Of a stretch of DNA of 64,000 nucleotides, positions 44,736 to 53,049 are shown piece by piece. The translations under genes and the position numbers were made by a program. Position 1 is the stretch's first letter; each line of letters opens with the position of its first letter. Below the pieces are notes generated by a model. It worked only from the letters and a program-made list of their open reading frames with translations. It made no database searches and was not told the origin of the DNA. This DNA comes from Sphingomonas aerophila. Its GTDB lineage: Bacteria > Pseudomonadota > Alphaproteobacteria > Sphingomonadales > Sphingomonadaceae. Location of the stretch: the NCBI RefSeq assembly GCF_014199305.1, contig NZ_JACIJK010000001.1:124001-188000 (forward strand), given 5' to 3'.

Positions 44736-46238
44736 ATGAGCCTCGCGCCGCGCCTGGACCTCAGGCAGACCCAGTCGCTGGTGATGACGCCACAGTTGCA
44801 GCAGGCGATCAAGCTGCTGGCGCTGTCGAACCTGGAGATCGAGGCGTTCATCGCCGAGGAGATCGAGAAGAACCCGCTGCTGGAAAGCCCCAAGTCGCTG
44901 ATCGGCGGCGACGAGGAGGGCAGCCGCCCCGCCCAGCCGGAGGCGCCGGAAACGCGGGGCGAGGTGGATGGCCTGGTATCCGGTGCCGCCGACCCGCACG
45001 AACCGGGGCTGGACCTGGATTATGCCACTGAAAGCCACCAGTCGGACAGCCTGGCCGATGGCGGTGGCGGGCAGGACGGCTCGCTGGGGCTGAACGGCAT
45101 CAGCGCCAGTGGCGGCCTGGCTGGCGACACGGCGCCGGACCTGGACGCGTTTGCGGCCGCGGACCTGTCCCTGACGGACCACCTGCTGGCACAGGCGGGC
45201 ACCGCCTTTGGCGACGGCGACATGTTTATCGCGCGCGCGTTGATCGATGCTATCGACGAGGCAGGCTATCTCCGCGCCGACCTGACGGAGATCGCGAACC
45301 GGCTGGGCGTGGCCCGCGTCCGGGTCGAAGGCGTGCTGAAGACGGTTCAGACCTTTGACCCGACCGGGGTCGGCGCGCGGGATCTCGCGGAATGCATCGC
45401 GCTCCAGGCGCGGGAGGCCGACCGCTACGACCCGTGCATGGCGCGGTTGATCGACCATCTCGACCTGCTTGCCCGCGGCGATCTGACCCGGCTCAAACGC
45501 CTGTGCCAGGTGGATGACGAGGACATGGCTGACATGATCCGCGAACTGCGCGGCTATGATCCCAAGCCCGGCTGCCGTTATGGCGGGGAAGCCGCGCCGG
45601 CGGTGGTGCCCGACCTGTTCGTCACGCGGACCAAGGCCGGCTGGTCGATCGAGATCAACTCCGCCACCCTGCCCCGGGTGCTGGTGAATCGACGCTATCT
45701 CAACGAACTGACCAGCGGGCCGCAGGACAAGGCGTCAAAGGCCTGGGTGACGGACGCGCTCGCCAGTGCGAATTGGCTGGTGAAGGCTCTCGACCAGCGC
45801 CAGCGCACGATCATTAGGGTCGCGACCGAACTGGTCCGCCAACAGGAAGCCTTCTTCCTTCACGGCGTCTCACACCTGCGCCCATTGACCCTGTCGCGCA
45901 TCGCCGAAGCTATCGAGATGCACGAATCCACCGTCAGCCGCGTCACCAGCAACAAATACCTGTCGTGCGCGCGGGGGCTGTTCGAGCTCAAATACTTCTT
46001 CACCTCCGCCATCCAGTCCGCCGACGGAGGCGAGGCGGTGTCGGCCGAAGCGGTCAAGAACGCGATCCGCGGCCTGATCGCGAACGAGGGCACCAAGGTG
46101 CTGAGCGACGACACGCTGGTCGAGCTGTTGCAGAAACAAGGCTTCGACATCGCGCGGCGCACGGTCGCCAAATACCGCGAGGCTATCGGCCTTGGCAGCT
46201 CCGTGCAGCGCCGCCGCGTCAAGGCGCTGGGCGGCTAG
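44736..46238 (+). CDS. rpoN: RNA polymerase factor sigma-54
   Basis: A 500-residue sigma-54 factor. Region I begins MSLAPRLDLRQTQSLVMTPQLQQAIKLLALSNLEIEAFI (Gln-rich, activator-interacting). An acidic region II follows at about 55-140, the core-binding domain lies in the middle, and a helix-turn-helix is at about 385-410 (AEAIEMHESTVSRVT). The RpoN box ARRTVAKYRE lies near the C-terminus. It is the last gene of the lpt cluster. No convincing sigma-54 promoter (TGGCAC-N5-TTGC) was found in this window. Confidence 0.97.
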   Translation: MSLAPRLDLRQTQSLVMTPQLQQAIKLLALSNLEIEAFIAEEIEKNPLLESPKSLIGGDEEGSRPAQPEAPETRGEVDGLVSGAADPHEPGLDLDYATESHQSDSLADGGGGQDGSLGLNGISASGGLAGDTAPDLDAFAAADLSLTDHLLAQAGTAFGDGDMFIARALIDAIDEAGYLRADLTEIANRLGVARVRVEGVLKTVQTFDPTGVGARDLAECIALQAREADRYDPCMARLIDHLDLLARGDLTRLKRLCQVDDEDMADMIRELRGYDPKPGCRYGGEAAPAVVPDLFVTRTKAGWSIEINSATLPRVLVNRRYLNELTSGPQDKASKAWVTDALASANWLVKALDQRQRTIIRVATELVRQQEAFFLHGVSHLRPLTLSRIAEAIEMHESTVSRVTSNKYLSCARGLFELKYFFTSAIQSADGGEAVSAEAVKNAIRGLIANEGTKVLSDDTLVELLQKQGFDIARRTVAKYREAIGLGSSVQRRRVKALGG

Positions 46239-46285
46239 CGCATTCTCCGCAAAAAAAAGAACATCTCGCCAGGGCTCGGCAGCGA

Positions 46286-47296
46286 TCAGTCGTCCTCGTC
46301 CTCGAACCCTACGAGGGCAAGCGCGCGCGCCTTCATCTGGCGCATGGCGCACCAATGCACCAGCGCTTCCTCACGACCGTGAGTGACCCAGACTTCCTTT
46401 GGCGAAATCTCGGTCAGCGTGTCGGTCAGTTCGTCCCAATCGGCATGGTCGGACAGGATCAGCGGCAGCTCCACATTCTTCTGCCGTGCGCGCTGTCGCA
46501 CCCGCATCCAGCCGCTCGCCATGGCGGTGATCGGATCGGGCAGGCGGCGCGACCAGCGATCGTTGAGCGCTCCCGGCGGGCACATCACGACATGTCCCGC
46601 CATGTCCTTCTTGGACGCGCCGGCAACGGGCACCAGTTCGCCCAGCCGCACGCCATGCTCGGCGTACAGGTCGCACAATCGTTGCAGGGCACCGTGGAGG
46701 AAAATGGGCGCCTCATGCCCGCGCTCGCGCAACTCGGCGATCACCCGCTGCGCTTTCCCCAGCGCATAAGCGCCGACCAGCACGCAGCGATCGGGATTGG
46801 CGTGGAGCCGATCCACCAGCTTGTCGATCTCATCGCCCGTGTCCGGGTGGCGAAAGACGGGTAGCGCAAACGTCGCCTCGGTAACGAAGATGTCGCAGGC
46901 GACCGGCTCGAACGGTGCACAAGTCGGGTCCGGCCGGCGCTTGTAATCGCCGGACACCACTACTCGCTCGCCCCGGTAGTCGAGCACGATCTGCGCCGAT
47001 CCGAGCACATGGCCGGCAGGCACGAAGCCGACTTCCACTTCCCCCATCCGGATCGTCTCGCCATAGGCGACGGCGTTCCCGGCTTGCGGGCCGTAGCGGC
47101 ATTCCATGATGCTGAGCGTTTCGGGGGTCGCCCACACCGCTTCATGCCCACCACGGGCATGGTCGGCATGGCCGTGAGTCACCAGCGCCTTTGGCGTCGG
47201 TTGCGACGGGTCAATCCACGCGTCGGCGGGGCGGACATAGATGCCATGGGGATGCGGTTCGATCCAATCGCCAAGCCGCTGGGAAGCCTTCGCCAT
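46286..47296 (-). CDS. ligase-associated DNA damage response exonuclease (metallo-beta-lactamase fold)
   Basis: A 336-residue protein with an N-terminal metallo-beta-lactamase domain. The metal-binding motif is THGHADHARGG (H41, H43, D45, H46). PAGHVLGSAQI, VVVSGDYKRRPDPTCAPFEP, a C-terminal beta-CASP-like region and LSDHADWDEL also occur. The order is that of the exonuclease partner of PdeM, Lhr-type helicase and ATP-dependent ligase. It starts at the ATG at 47296, with a weak ribosome site (a GTG lies one codon before). It diverges from a 59-aa membrane protein and the helicase gene. Confidence 0.92.
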   Translation of the reverse strand: MAKASQRLGDWIEPHPHGIYVRPADAWIDPSQPTPKALVTHGHADHARGGHEAVWATPETLSIMECRYGPQAGNAVAYGETIRMGEVEVGFVPAGHVLGSAQIVLDYRGERVVVSGDYKRRPDPTCAPFEPVACDIFVTEATFALPVFRHPDTGDEIDKLVDRLHANPDRCVLVGAYALGKAQRVIAELRERGHEAPIFLHGALQRLCDLYAEHGVRLGELVPVAGASKKDMAGHVVMCPPGALNDRWSRRLPDPITAMASGWMRVRQRARQKNVELPLILSDHADWDELTDTLTEISPKEVWVTHGREEALVHWCAMRQMKARALALVGFEDEDD

Positions 47297-47401
47297 CACC
47301 GTTCATACGCGCGAGGCGCGCCTTCGGTGCCGTCCACAGCCGGGATCGAAAGCGCCGTTGCACTCGTTAGTCGGCCAAAGCCCTGATGTCGGAGAGCGAA
47401 G

Positions 47402-47581
47402 ATGGTGATCAGCACCTTTTGGATTATTGTCGTGTTCATCGGCGCCATGGCGCTTGCCGGTGCGATCGCCTGGGCAAAGCTGTACAACAAGACGACGCCG
47501 GAAGGCGATCGTCGCACCGAACAGGCCACGCGTGACCTGTACGAGAACGGCACCGTGGACGAATCGTCGCGCAATCGCTGA
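47402..47581 (+). CDS. small single-pass membrane protein between exonuclease and helicase genes
   Basis: A 59-residue protein, MVISTFWIIVVFIGAMALAG...WAKLYNKTTPEGDRR...VDESSRNR. One transmembrane helix (about 4-26) is followed by a charged, cytoplasmic or periplasmic tail of about 33 residues rich in Glu, Asp and Arg. GGAG lies seven bases before the ATG. It is 51 bases upstream of the helicase gene on the same strand. It is short enough to be missed by gene finders. No family is recognised. Confidence 0.65.
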   Translation: MVISTFWIIVVFIGAMALAGAIAWAKLYNKTTPEGDRRTEQATRDLYENGTVDESSRNR

Positions 47582-47632
47582 TCGGCGCCGCGCAATTGGG
47601 CATCGGCGGCAGGCGACCTATATCGCACCGGA

Positions 47633-50044
47633 ATGACTGACCTTCCCGCCCCGCTCGCCGACTGGTTCGCCGCGCGGGGCTGGCGGCCGCGACGCCACCA
47701 GATCGACATGCTTGCCGAGGCACGGCGCGGGCACCATGCGCTGCTGGTCGCGACGACCGGCGCGGGCAAGACGCTCGCCGGTTTCCTGCCGACCCTGACC
47801 GAGCTGATCGAGGCGGGCGAGTATGACGGGCTCCACACCCTCTACGTTTCGCCCCTCAAGGCGCTGGCAGTCGACATCCAGCGAAACCTGGTCACCCCGA
47901 TCGAAGAGATGGGGCTCGACTTCCGGGTGGAAACGCGGACTGGCGATACTCCTTCCGACCGCAAGGCACGACAGCGCGCCCGGCCGCCGCAAATCCTGCT
48001 GACCACGCCCGAATCGCTGTCCCTGCTGCTTAGCTATCCCGACGCGCAGACCATGTTCGCCGGGCTGCGGACGATCGTGGTGGACGAGGTCCACGCGTTC
48101 GCCACGGGTAAGCGCGGCGACCTTTTGTCGCTCGCCATGGCGCGCCTCCAGCGGATCGCGCCCGACCTGCGCCGCGTCGCGCTGTCCGCGACGGTGGCGG
48201 ACGCGGATGGTTATCGCGCATGGCTGGCCCCCGATGGCGACATCGACCGGGTCAGCCTGGTGCGCGGCGAACCGGGCGCGGATCCGAACATCGCCATTCT
48301 ACTGCCGGAGGATCGCGTGCCCTGGAGCGGCCATTCGGGCCGCTACGCCGCGCAACAGGTCATGGCGGAGATCGAGACGCACAAGACCAGCATCGTCTTC
48401 TGCAACACCCGCAGCCTGGCGGAGCTCATCTTCCAGGACCTGTGGAAGGTGAACGCGATGAGCCTCCCCATCGGCGTCCATCACGGTTCGCTCGCGCTGG
48501 AGGCACGGCGCAAGGTGGAGGCGGCGATGGCGTCCGGGCGGCTGCGCGCACTGGTGGCGACCGCATCGCTGGACCTGGGCGTGGACTGGGGCGATGTCGA
48601 TTGCGTGATCCAGATGGGCGCGCCCAAGGGCTCGTCGCGGCTGCTTCAGCGGATTGGCCGCGCCAACCACCGCCTCGACGAGGCGTCCGAGGCCATTCTG
48701 GTGCCCGGCAACCGCTTCGAATATCTGGAAGCGCGCGCGGCACTGGACGCGGTGGAGGCGGGCGAGCTTGACCCCGACCTGTTCCGCCCCGGCGCGCTCG
48801 ACGTGCTGGCGCAGCATGTCATGGCCTGCGCGTGCGCCGAGCCGTTCCGCCGCGATGAATTGCTGGACGAGATCCGCTCCGCTCTCCCTTATTCGGCGCT
48901 GACCGACGAGACGTTCGACCGGGTGCTCGGCTTTATCAGCGACGGCGGTTATTCGCTGCGCGCGTACGACCGGTTCAAGCGGCTGACCCAGGACCCGGAC
49001 GGCACCTGGCGCGTCAGCCACCCGCAATTCATCCGCCAACATCGCATGAACGCCGGCATCATCGTCGAAGCGACGATGCTCAACGTCCGCTTCCGCAATG
49101 GCCGCAACCTCGGCAAGGTCGAGGAAGCCTTTGCCTCCAGCCTCAGCCACGGCGACACCTTCTTCTTCGCCGGACTGTCGCTCGAGGTCGAGAAGATCGA
49201 TACGGAGGACCTGATCGTCCGCGCCACCAAGCGGGAGGCGCGCATTCCGACCTATGGCGGCAGCCGCATGCCGCTATCGACCAACCTCGCCGATCGGGTG
49301 CGGCGGTTTCTGGCCTCGCCCGAGGAATGGCACCGCTTCCCATCCGATGTGCGCGAGTGGCTGGAGATACAGCAGCGTCGCGCGGCGCTGCCCCAACCGG
49401 GACAGCTGCTGGTCGAGACCTTCCCGCGCGAAGGGCGGCACTACATGGTCGCCTACAGTTTCGAAGGGTGGAACGCGCACCAGTCGCTCGGCATGCTGGT
49501 GACCAAGCGGATGGAGGCGCAGGGACTGAAGCCGCTCGGGTTCGTCGCCAACGATTACGCGATCGCCTGTTACGGGCTGGAGAAGGTCACCGACCCGGCG
49601 AGCCTCTTTTCCCCCGACATCCTGGAACATGAGTTCGTCGATTGGGTGGAACGCAGCCACCTGCTCAAGCGCGCCTTTCGGGAAGTGGCGGTGATAGGCG
49701 GGCTGGTCGAGCGCCAGCATCTGGGGCGGCGAAAGACGGGCAAGCAGGTCACCTTTTCGACCGACCTGATCTATGACGTGCTGCGTAAGTACGAGCCGTC
49801 GCACCTGCTGTTGCAGGCTGCGTGGGCCGATGCGCGGGCGCGGATGACGGATGTGGGACGGCTCGCGGCGCTGCTGGACCGGGCGGCGGAAACGATGCTG
49901 CACACCGACCTCGACCGCGTCACGCCGCTTGCCGTGCCCGTGCTGACGCTGATCGGGCGTGAGCGGGTGTCGACGGGAAGCGCGGACGATGCGCTGCTGA
50001 TCGAGGCGGAGGTGCTGGCCGCCGAAGCGATGCGGTTGGATTAG
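47633..50044 (+). CDS. lhr: ligase-associated DNA damage response DEXH-box helicase (Lhr-Core type)
   Basis: An 803-residue superfamily 2 helicase. Walker A is ATTGAGKTLAGF (K46), the Walker B DEVH box lies at 151-154, motif III is ALSATV, and motifs V and VI are visible as ATASLDLGVDWGDVDCVIQMG and LLQRIGRANHRLDE. The C-terminal part, from about 430, carries the winged-helix and DUF4910/Lhr-specific beta domain, with TDLIYDVLRKYEPSHLLLQAAW near the end. It is shorter than full-length Lhr (about 1500 residues), matching the Lhr-Core form. A 59-aa membrane protein is immediately upstream. Confidence 0.95.
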   Translation: MTDLPAPLADWFAARGWRPRRHQIDMLAEARRGHHALLVATTGAGKTLAGFLPTLTELIEAGEYDGLHTLYVSPLKALAVDIQRNLVTPIEEMGLDFRVETRTGDTPSDRKARQRARPPQILLTTPESLSLLLSYPDAQTMFAGLRTIVVDEVHAFATGKRGDLLSLAMARLQRIAPDLRRVALSATVADADGYRAWLAPDGDIDRVSLVRGEPGADPNIAILLPEDRVPWSGHSGRYAAQQVMAEIETHKTSIVFCNTRSLAELIFQDLWKVNAMSLPIGVHHGSLALEARRKVEAAMASGRLRALVATASLDLGVDWGDVDCVIQMGAPKGSSRLLQRIGRANHRLDEASEAILVPGNRFEYLEARAALDAVEAGELDPDLFRPGALDVLAQHVMACACAEPFRRDELLDEIRSALPYSALTDETFDRVLGFISDGGYSLRAYDRFKRLTQDPDGTWRVSHPQFIRQHRMNAGIIVEATMLNVRFRNGRNLGKVEEAFASSLSHGDTFFFAGLSLEVEKIDTEDLIVRATKREARIPTYGGSRMPLSTNLADRVRRFLASPEEWHRFPSDVREWLEIQQRRAALPQPGQLLVETFPREGRHYMVAYSFEGWNAHQSLGMLVTKRMEAQGLKPLGFVANDYAIACYGLEKVTDPASLFSPDILEHEFVDWVERSHLLKRAFREVAVIGGLVERQHLGRRKTGKQVTFSTDLIYDVLRKYEPSHLLLQAAWADARARMTDVGRLAALLDRAAETMLHTDLDRVTPLAVPVLTLIGRERVSTGSADDALLIEAEVLAAEAMRLD

Positions 50045-50072
50045 GCGGCACGCCCCCATGCATGGGCCAGGG

Positions 50073-50459
50073 TCACAACAGCGCGTTCACCGCGTCCATG
50101 AACCGCGCCAGGCTGATCGGCTTGGACACATAGGCCTCCGCTCCCGCGGCGCGGATGCGTTCCTCGTCGTCGCGGCCCGAATAGGCAGTGACCGCCATCA
50201 CCGGAATGGTGCGAAGTTCCGCGTCCGCCTTCAGCTGCACGATCAGCTCGTGCCCCGTGACGTGAGGCATCTGGATGTCCATTATGATGAGGTCCGGGCA
50301 AAAGGATCGCGCGCGGGCAACGGCCTCCCGCCCGTCGCGCACCGGCTCCGCCACGAACTCGTGCGCGCGCAGCAGGTCGCAGAACAGCTTGGAGTTGAGT
50401 TCGTTGTCCTCGACAACGAGCACCCTTTTTGCCACCGGCTCGTCGACCGCTTCTTCCAT
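50073..50459 (-). CDS. divK: single-domain response regulator DivK
   Basis: A 128-residue receiver-only response regulator. The phosphoacceptor D61 lies in LIIMDIQMPHVTG, acidic residues EDN occur at 18-20, and the conserved lysine lies in YVSKPISLARF. The VLVVEDNELNSKLFCDLL start and GHELIVQLK order match DivK of alphaproteobacteria, a regulator of cell polarity and the cell-cycle kinase network (DivJ/PleC). About eight residues precede the usual DivK N-terminus; a GTG at 50435 would give the shorter form. The start lies only 16 bases from the divergent DUF3572 gene. Confidence 0.88.
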   Translation of the reverse strand: MEEAVDEPVAKRVLVVEDNELNSKLFCDLLRAHEFVAEPVRDGREAVARARSFCPDLIIMDIQMPHVTGHELIVQLKADAELRTIPVMAVTAYSGRDDEERIRAAGAEAYVSKPISLARFMDAVNALL

Positions 50460-50475
50460 TATGGCGATCTAGGCA

Positions 50476-50745
50476 ATGCGCGACACCGATACAATTGACG
50501 ACCCTGCGGCGCTTGCCCTGCGCGCGCTGGTATGGACGCTGGGCGAGCCGGACCGCGCGTCTCGGCTGCTGGCCGTCACCGGCCTCGATCCGGCAGACCT
50601 GCGCGCCCGCGCCGGCGACCCGGCCGTACTCGCGGCGACGCTGAGCTTCCTCGAAGCGAATGAAGCGGATCTGGTCGCCTGTGCGGAGGAACTGGGCGTG
50701 AAACCCCCTGCGCTGGTCGCTGCACGCGAAAGGCTGGAAGCGTGA
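50476..50745 (+). CDS. DUF3572 domain-containing protein
   Basis: An 89-residue helical protein whose order (LALRALVWTLGEPDRASRLLAVTGLDPADLRARAGDP, LSFLEANEADLVACAEELGV) is that of DUF3572, a family found next to divK in alphaproteobacteria. No function is established. There is no signal peptide. Its TGA overlaps the GTG of the next gene (GTGA). The ATG has a weak AGG-type ribosome site. Confidence 0.85.
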   Translation: MRDTDTIDDPAALALRALVWTLGEPDRASRLLAVTGLDPADLRARAGDPAVLAATLSFLEANEADLVACAEELGVKPPALVAARERLEA

Positions 50746-51389
50746 GCCGGCCGCTGCTGATCACCGATTGTGACGAGGTGCTGCTGCACATGGTGCGGCA
50801 CTTCGGCACGTGGCTGGACGAGGCAAAGAAGCTCGACTTTCATATCGAGCACGGCCCCTGGGAGGAGCGCATCCGCCGTCGCGACCAGGGCGCGCCACTG
50901 ACCCAGGCGGAGATGTGGTCGCTGCTGGGCGAGTTCTTCCCGGCTGAAATGGATCGGCAAACAATCGTACCCGGCGCGGCGCCGGCCTTGGAGGCCCTGT
51001 CGGAGGTTGCCGACATCGTGGTCCTGACGAACCTGACCGACCAGTGCCAGCAACCCCGGATCGAGCAGCTTGCCCGGTTCGGCATTCGTCACCGCGTGGA
51101 GTGCAACCAGGGGGGCAAGGGGCGCCCGGTCGCCGATCTCGTCGCCGAACATGGCAACCCGGTCACCGTGTTTGTGGACGACCTCGCCGTGCACCACGAA
51201 TCGGTCGCGAAGCACGCGCCGGGCGTCCACCGGCTGCACATGGTGGCCGAGCCGCGGCTGGCGCCCAGCGTCCCGCCCGCGGGCCACGCCCATGTTCGCA
51301 TCGATGACTGGCCAACAGCCCAGCGCTGGATCGCCGAGCGTTTCGACGCGGGTGTTCCCGCCGACCATACCGAAGGAGCCGTTGCATGA
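50742..51389 (+). CDS. HAD-family hydrolase
   Basis: A 215-residue HAD-fold protein. Motif I is LLITDCDEVLLHM (D9 and D11) and motif II VVLTNL contains the Thr/Asn. A lysine in the GGKGRPVADLV segment and motif IV VTVFVDDLAVHHESV follow. This is an unusual HAD variant because motif I starts DCDEVL; substrate unknown. It starts with a GTG overlapping the DUF3572 stop and is followed by RidA with an ATGA overlap, so the three genes form a coupled operon. Confidence 0.85.
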   Translation: MSRPLLITDCDEVLLHMVRHFGTWLDEAKKLDFHIEHGPWEERIRRRDQGAPLTQAEMWSLLGEFFPAEMDRQTIVPGAAPALEALSEVADIVVLTNLTDQCQQPRIEQLARFGIRHRVECNQGGKGRPVADLVAEHGNPVTVFVDDLAVHHESVAKHAPGVHRLHMVAEPRLAPSVPPAGHAHVRIDDWPTAQRWIAERFDAGVPADHTEGAVA

Positions 51390-51844
51390 GTGTTGATCAA
51401 AAGCTTGCCGATCTTGGCCTGTCACTGCCGCAGGCGGCGGCGCCGGTCGCGTCCTATGTTCCCGCCGTCGAAGCGGGCGGGATGCTGCACGTGTCGGGCC
51501 AGCTGCCCTTTCGCGACGGACAGGTGGTAACCGGGCGCCTGGGGGAGAACACGTCGCTCGAACAGGGCCAGGAAGCCGCAAAGCTGTGCGGGCTGATGCT
51601 GGTCGCGCAGATCAAGGCGGCGCTGGGCGGCGATCTATCGCGCGTCCGCCGTATCGTGAAGCTCGGCGTGTTCGTGAACTCCGCCCCCGGCTTCACCGAC
51701 CAGCCCAAGGTAGCGAACGGCGCGTCCGACCTGATGGAGCAGTTGTTCGGCGATGCGGGCAAGCACGCCCGCGCGGCGGTGGGCGTCGCGGCATTGCCGC
51801 TCGGCGCGGCGGTGGAAGTTGATGCGGTGGTGCAGGTCGGCTGA
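51386..51844 (+). CDS. RidA family enamine/imine deaminase-like protein
   Basis: A 152-residue member of the YjgF/YER057c/UK114 family. Family members hydrolyse reactive enamines and imines such as 2-aminoacrylate. The HVSGQLPFRDG segment at about 36-46, the AALGGDLSRVRRIVKLGVFV strand-helix at about 75-94, and the arginine in HARAAVGVAALPLGAAVEVDAVVQV near the C-terminus match the long subgroup. There is no signal peptide. The start overlaps the HAD gene stop by four bases (ATGA). Confidence 0.92.
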   Translation: MSVDQKLADLGLSLPQAAAPVASYVPAVEAGGMLHVSGQLPFRDGQVVTGRLGENTSLEQGQEAAKLCGLMLVAQIKAALGGDLSRVRRIVKLGVFVNSAPGFTDQPKVANGASDLMEQLFGDAGKHARAAVGVAALPLGAAVEVDAVVQVG

Positions 51845-51906
51845 TCCGACCGGGTGGGGCGGCAAAGCGATTGGCCATGCCGCCCCACCGCCCTATCTAG
51901 CGGATT

Positions 51907-53049
51907 GTGAGTTCCAGCACCGTCACCGCCCGCTTGTGCGACAGCGTCGCCGCGCTTGCCGCCGCCGATTGGGATGCCTGCGCCGGGACAGCCAACCCGT
52001 TCGTCGGCCATGCCTTCCTGACCGCGCTGGAGGAATCGGGCAGCGTCGGTGGACGATCAGGCTGGCAACCCTTGCCGATCGTGGTCGATGGTGAGGATGG
52101 CCGCCCCGCCGCCATCGCGCCCGCTTATGTGAAGTCACACAGCCAGGGCGAATATGTGTTCGACCATGCCTGGGCCGATGCGTGGCAGCGGGCGGGCGGG
52201 GATTACTACCCAAAGCTCCAGATCGCATCGCCCTTCTCCCCCGTGCCCGGCCCCCGGCTGTTGCTGCGCGACGAGGCGGCCGCCCCGGCCCTGCTGGCCG
52301 CGCTGGAAGCGGTGGTCGACCAGAACGGGCTGTCGTCCGCGCACGCGACCTTTGCCGCGCCCGATCAGGTGCCGCTGTTCGAGGCTGCGGGCTGGCTGAT
52401 CCGGGAGGGCGTCCAGTTCCACTGGCGCAACAACGGCTACGCCAGCTTCTACGACTTCCTGGCCGAGCTTGCCAGCCGAAAGCGCAAGGCGATCCGAAAG
52501 GAGCGCGCGGCCGCGGTCGAGGGCCTGGTGGTCCGGCACTTGAACGGCGCGGAGATCACGCCCGCTTATTGGGACGCGTTCTGGCATTTCTACCAGGACA
52601 CCGGGTCGCGCAAATGGGGCCGGCCCTACCTCACCCGTCGTTTCTTCTCGCTGCTGAGCGAGATGCTGGGCGACCGGGTGCTGCTGATCGTTGCCGAACG
52701 TGACGGTGTGCCGATCGCGGGGGCGCTCAACCTGATCGGCGCCGATACGCTGTATGGCCGCTACTGGGGTTCCACGGAGGAGGTGCCGTTCCTCCATTTC
52801 GAGCTGTGCTATTATCAGGCGATCGATGCCGCGATCGCGCGCGGGCTGCAAACGGTGGAGGCGGGCGCGCAGGGGGAGCACAAGCTGGCGCGCGGCTATG
52901 TGCCGGTGCCGACCTGGTCCGCGCATTACATCCCGGACGCAGGCTTCCGCCGCGCCATCGCCGACTTCCTGCAGCGTGAGCGCGAGGCGGTCGCCGCGGA
53001 CCGCGACTATCTGGGCGAGATGACTCCCTTTCGCCGCGGCGGCAGCTGA
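51907..53049 (+). CDS. FemAB-like GNAT acyltransferase (PF04339/DUF482 type)
   Basis: A 380-residue protein, starting with GTG. It follows the order of DUF482 proteins: NPFVGHAFLTALEESGSVG at about 31-49, GEYVFDHAWADAW, QFHWRNNGYASFYDFLAELASRKRKAIRKER at about 174-204, LTRRFFSLLSEML, and VEAGAQGEHKLARGYVPVPTWSAHYI near the end. The fold is a double GNAT domain; members attach acyl or aminoacyl groups, but the acceptor is unknown. The 3' end overlaps the convergent polytopic membrane gene by 43 bases. Confidence 0.88.
   Translation: MSSSTVTARLCDSVAALAAADWDACAGTANPFVGHAFLTALEESGSVGGRSGWQPLPIVVDGEDGRPAAIAPAYVKSHSQGEYVFDHAWADAWQRAGGDYYPKLQIASPFSPVPGPRLLLRDEAAAPALLAALEAVVDQNGLSSAHATFAAPDQVPLFEAAGWLIREGVQFHWRNNGYASFYDFLAELASRKRKAIRKERAAAVEGLVVRHLNGAEITPAYWDAFWHFYQDTGSRKWGRPYLTRRFFSLLSEMLGDRVLLIVAERDGVPIAGALNLIGADTLYGRYWGSTEEVPFLHFELCYYQAIDAAIARGLQTVEAGAQGEHKLARGYVPVPTWSAHYIPDAGFRRAIADFLQREREAVAADRDYLGEMTPFRRGGS

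Noticed and set aside
44736..46238. Sigma-54 promoters associated with rpoN in this window
   Set aside because: Several TGGCAC occurrences were inspected, but none has TTGC at the right distance and most lie inside genes.
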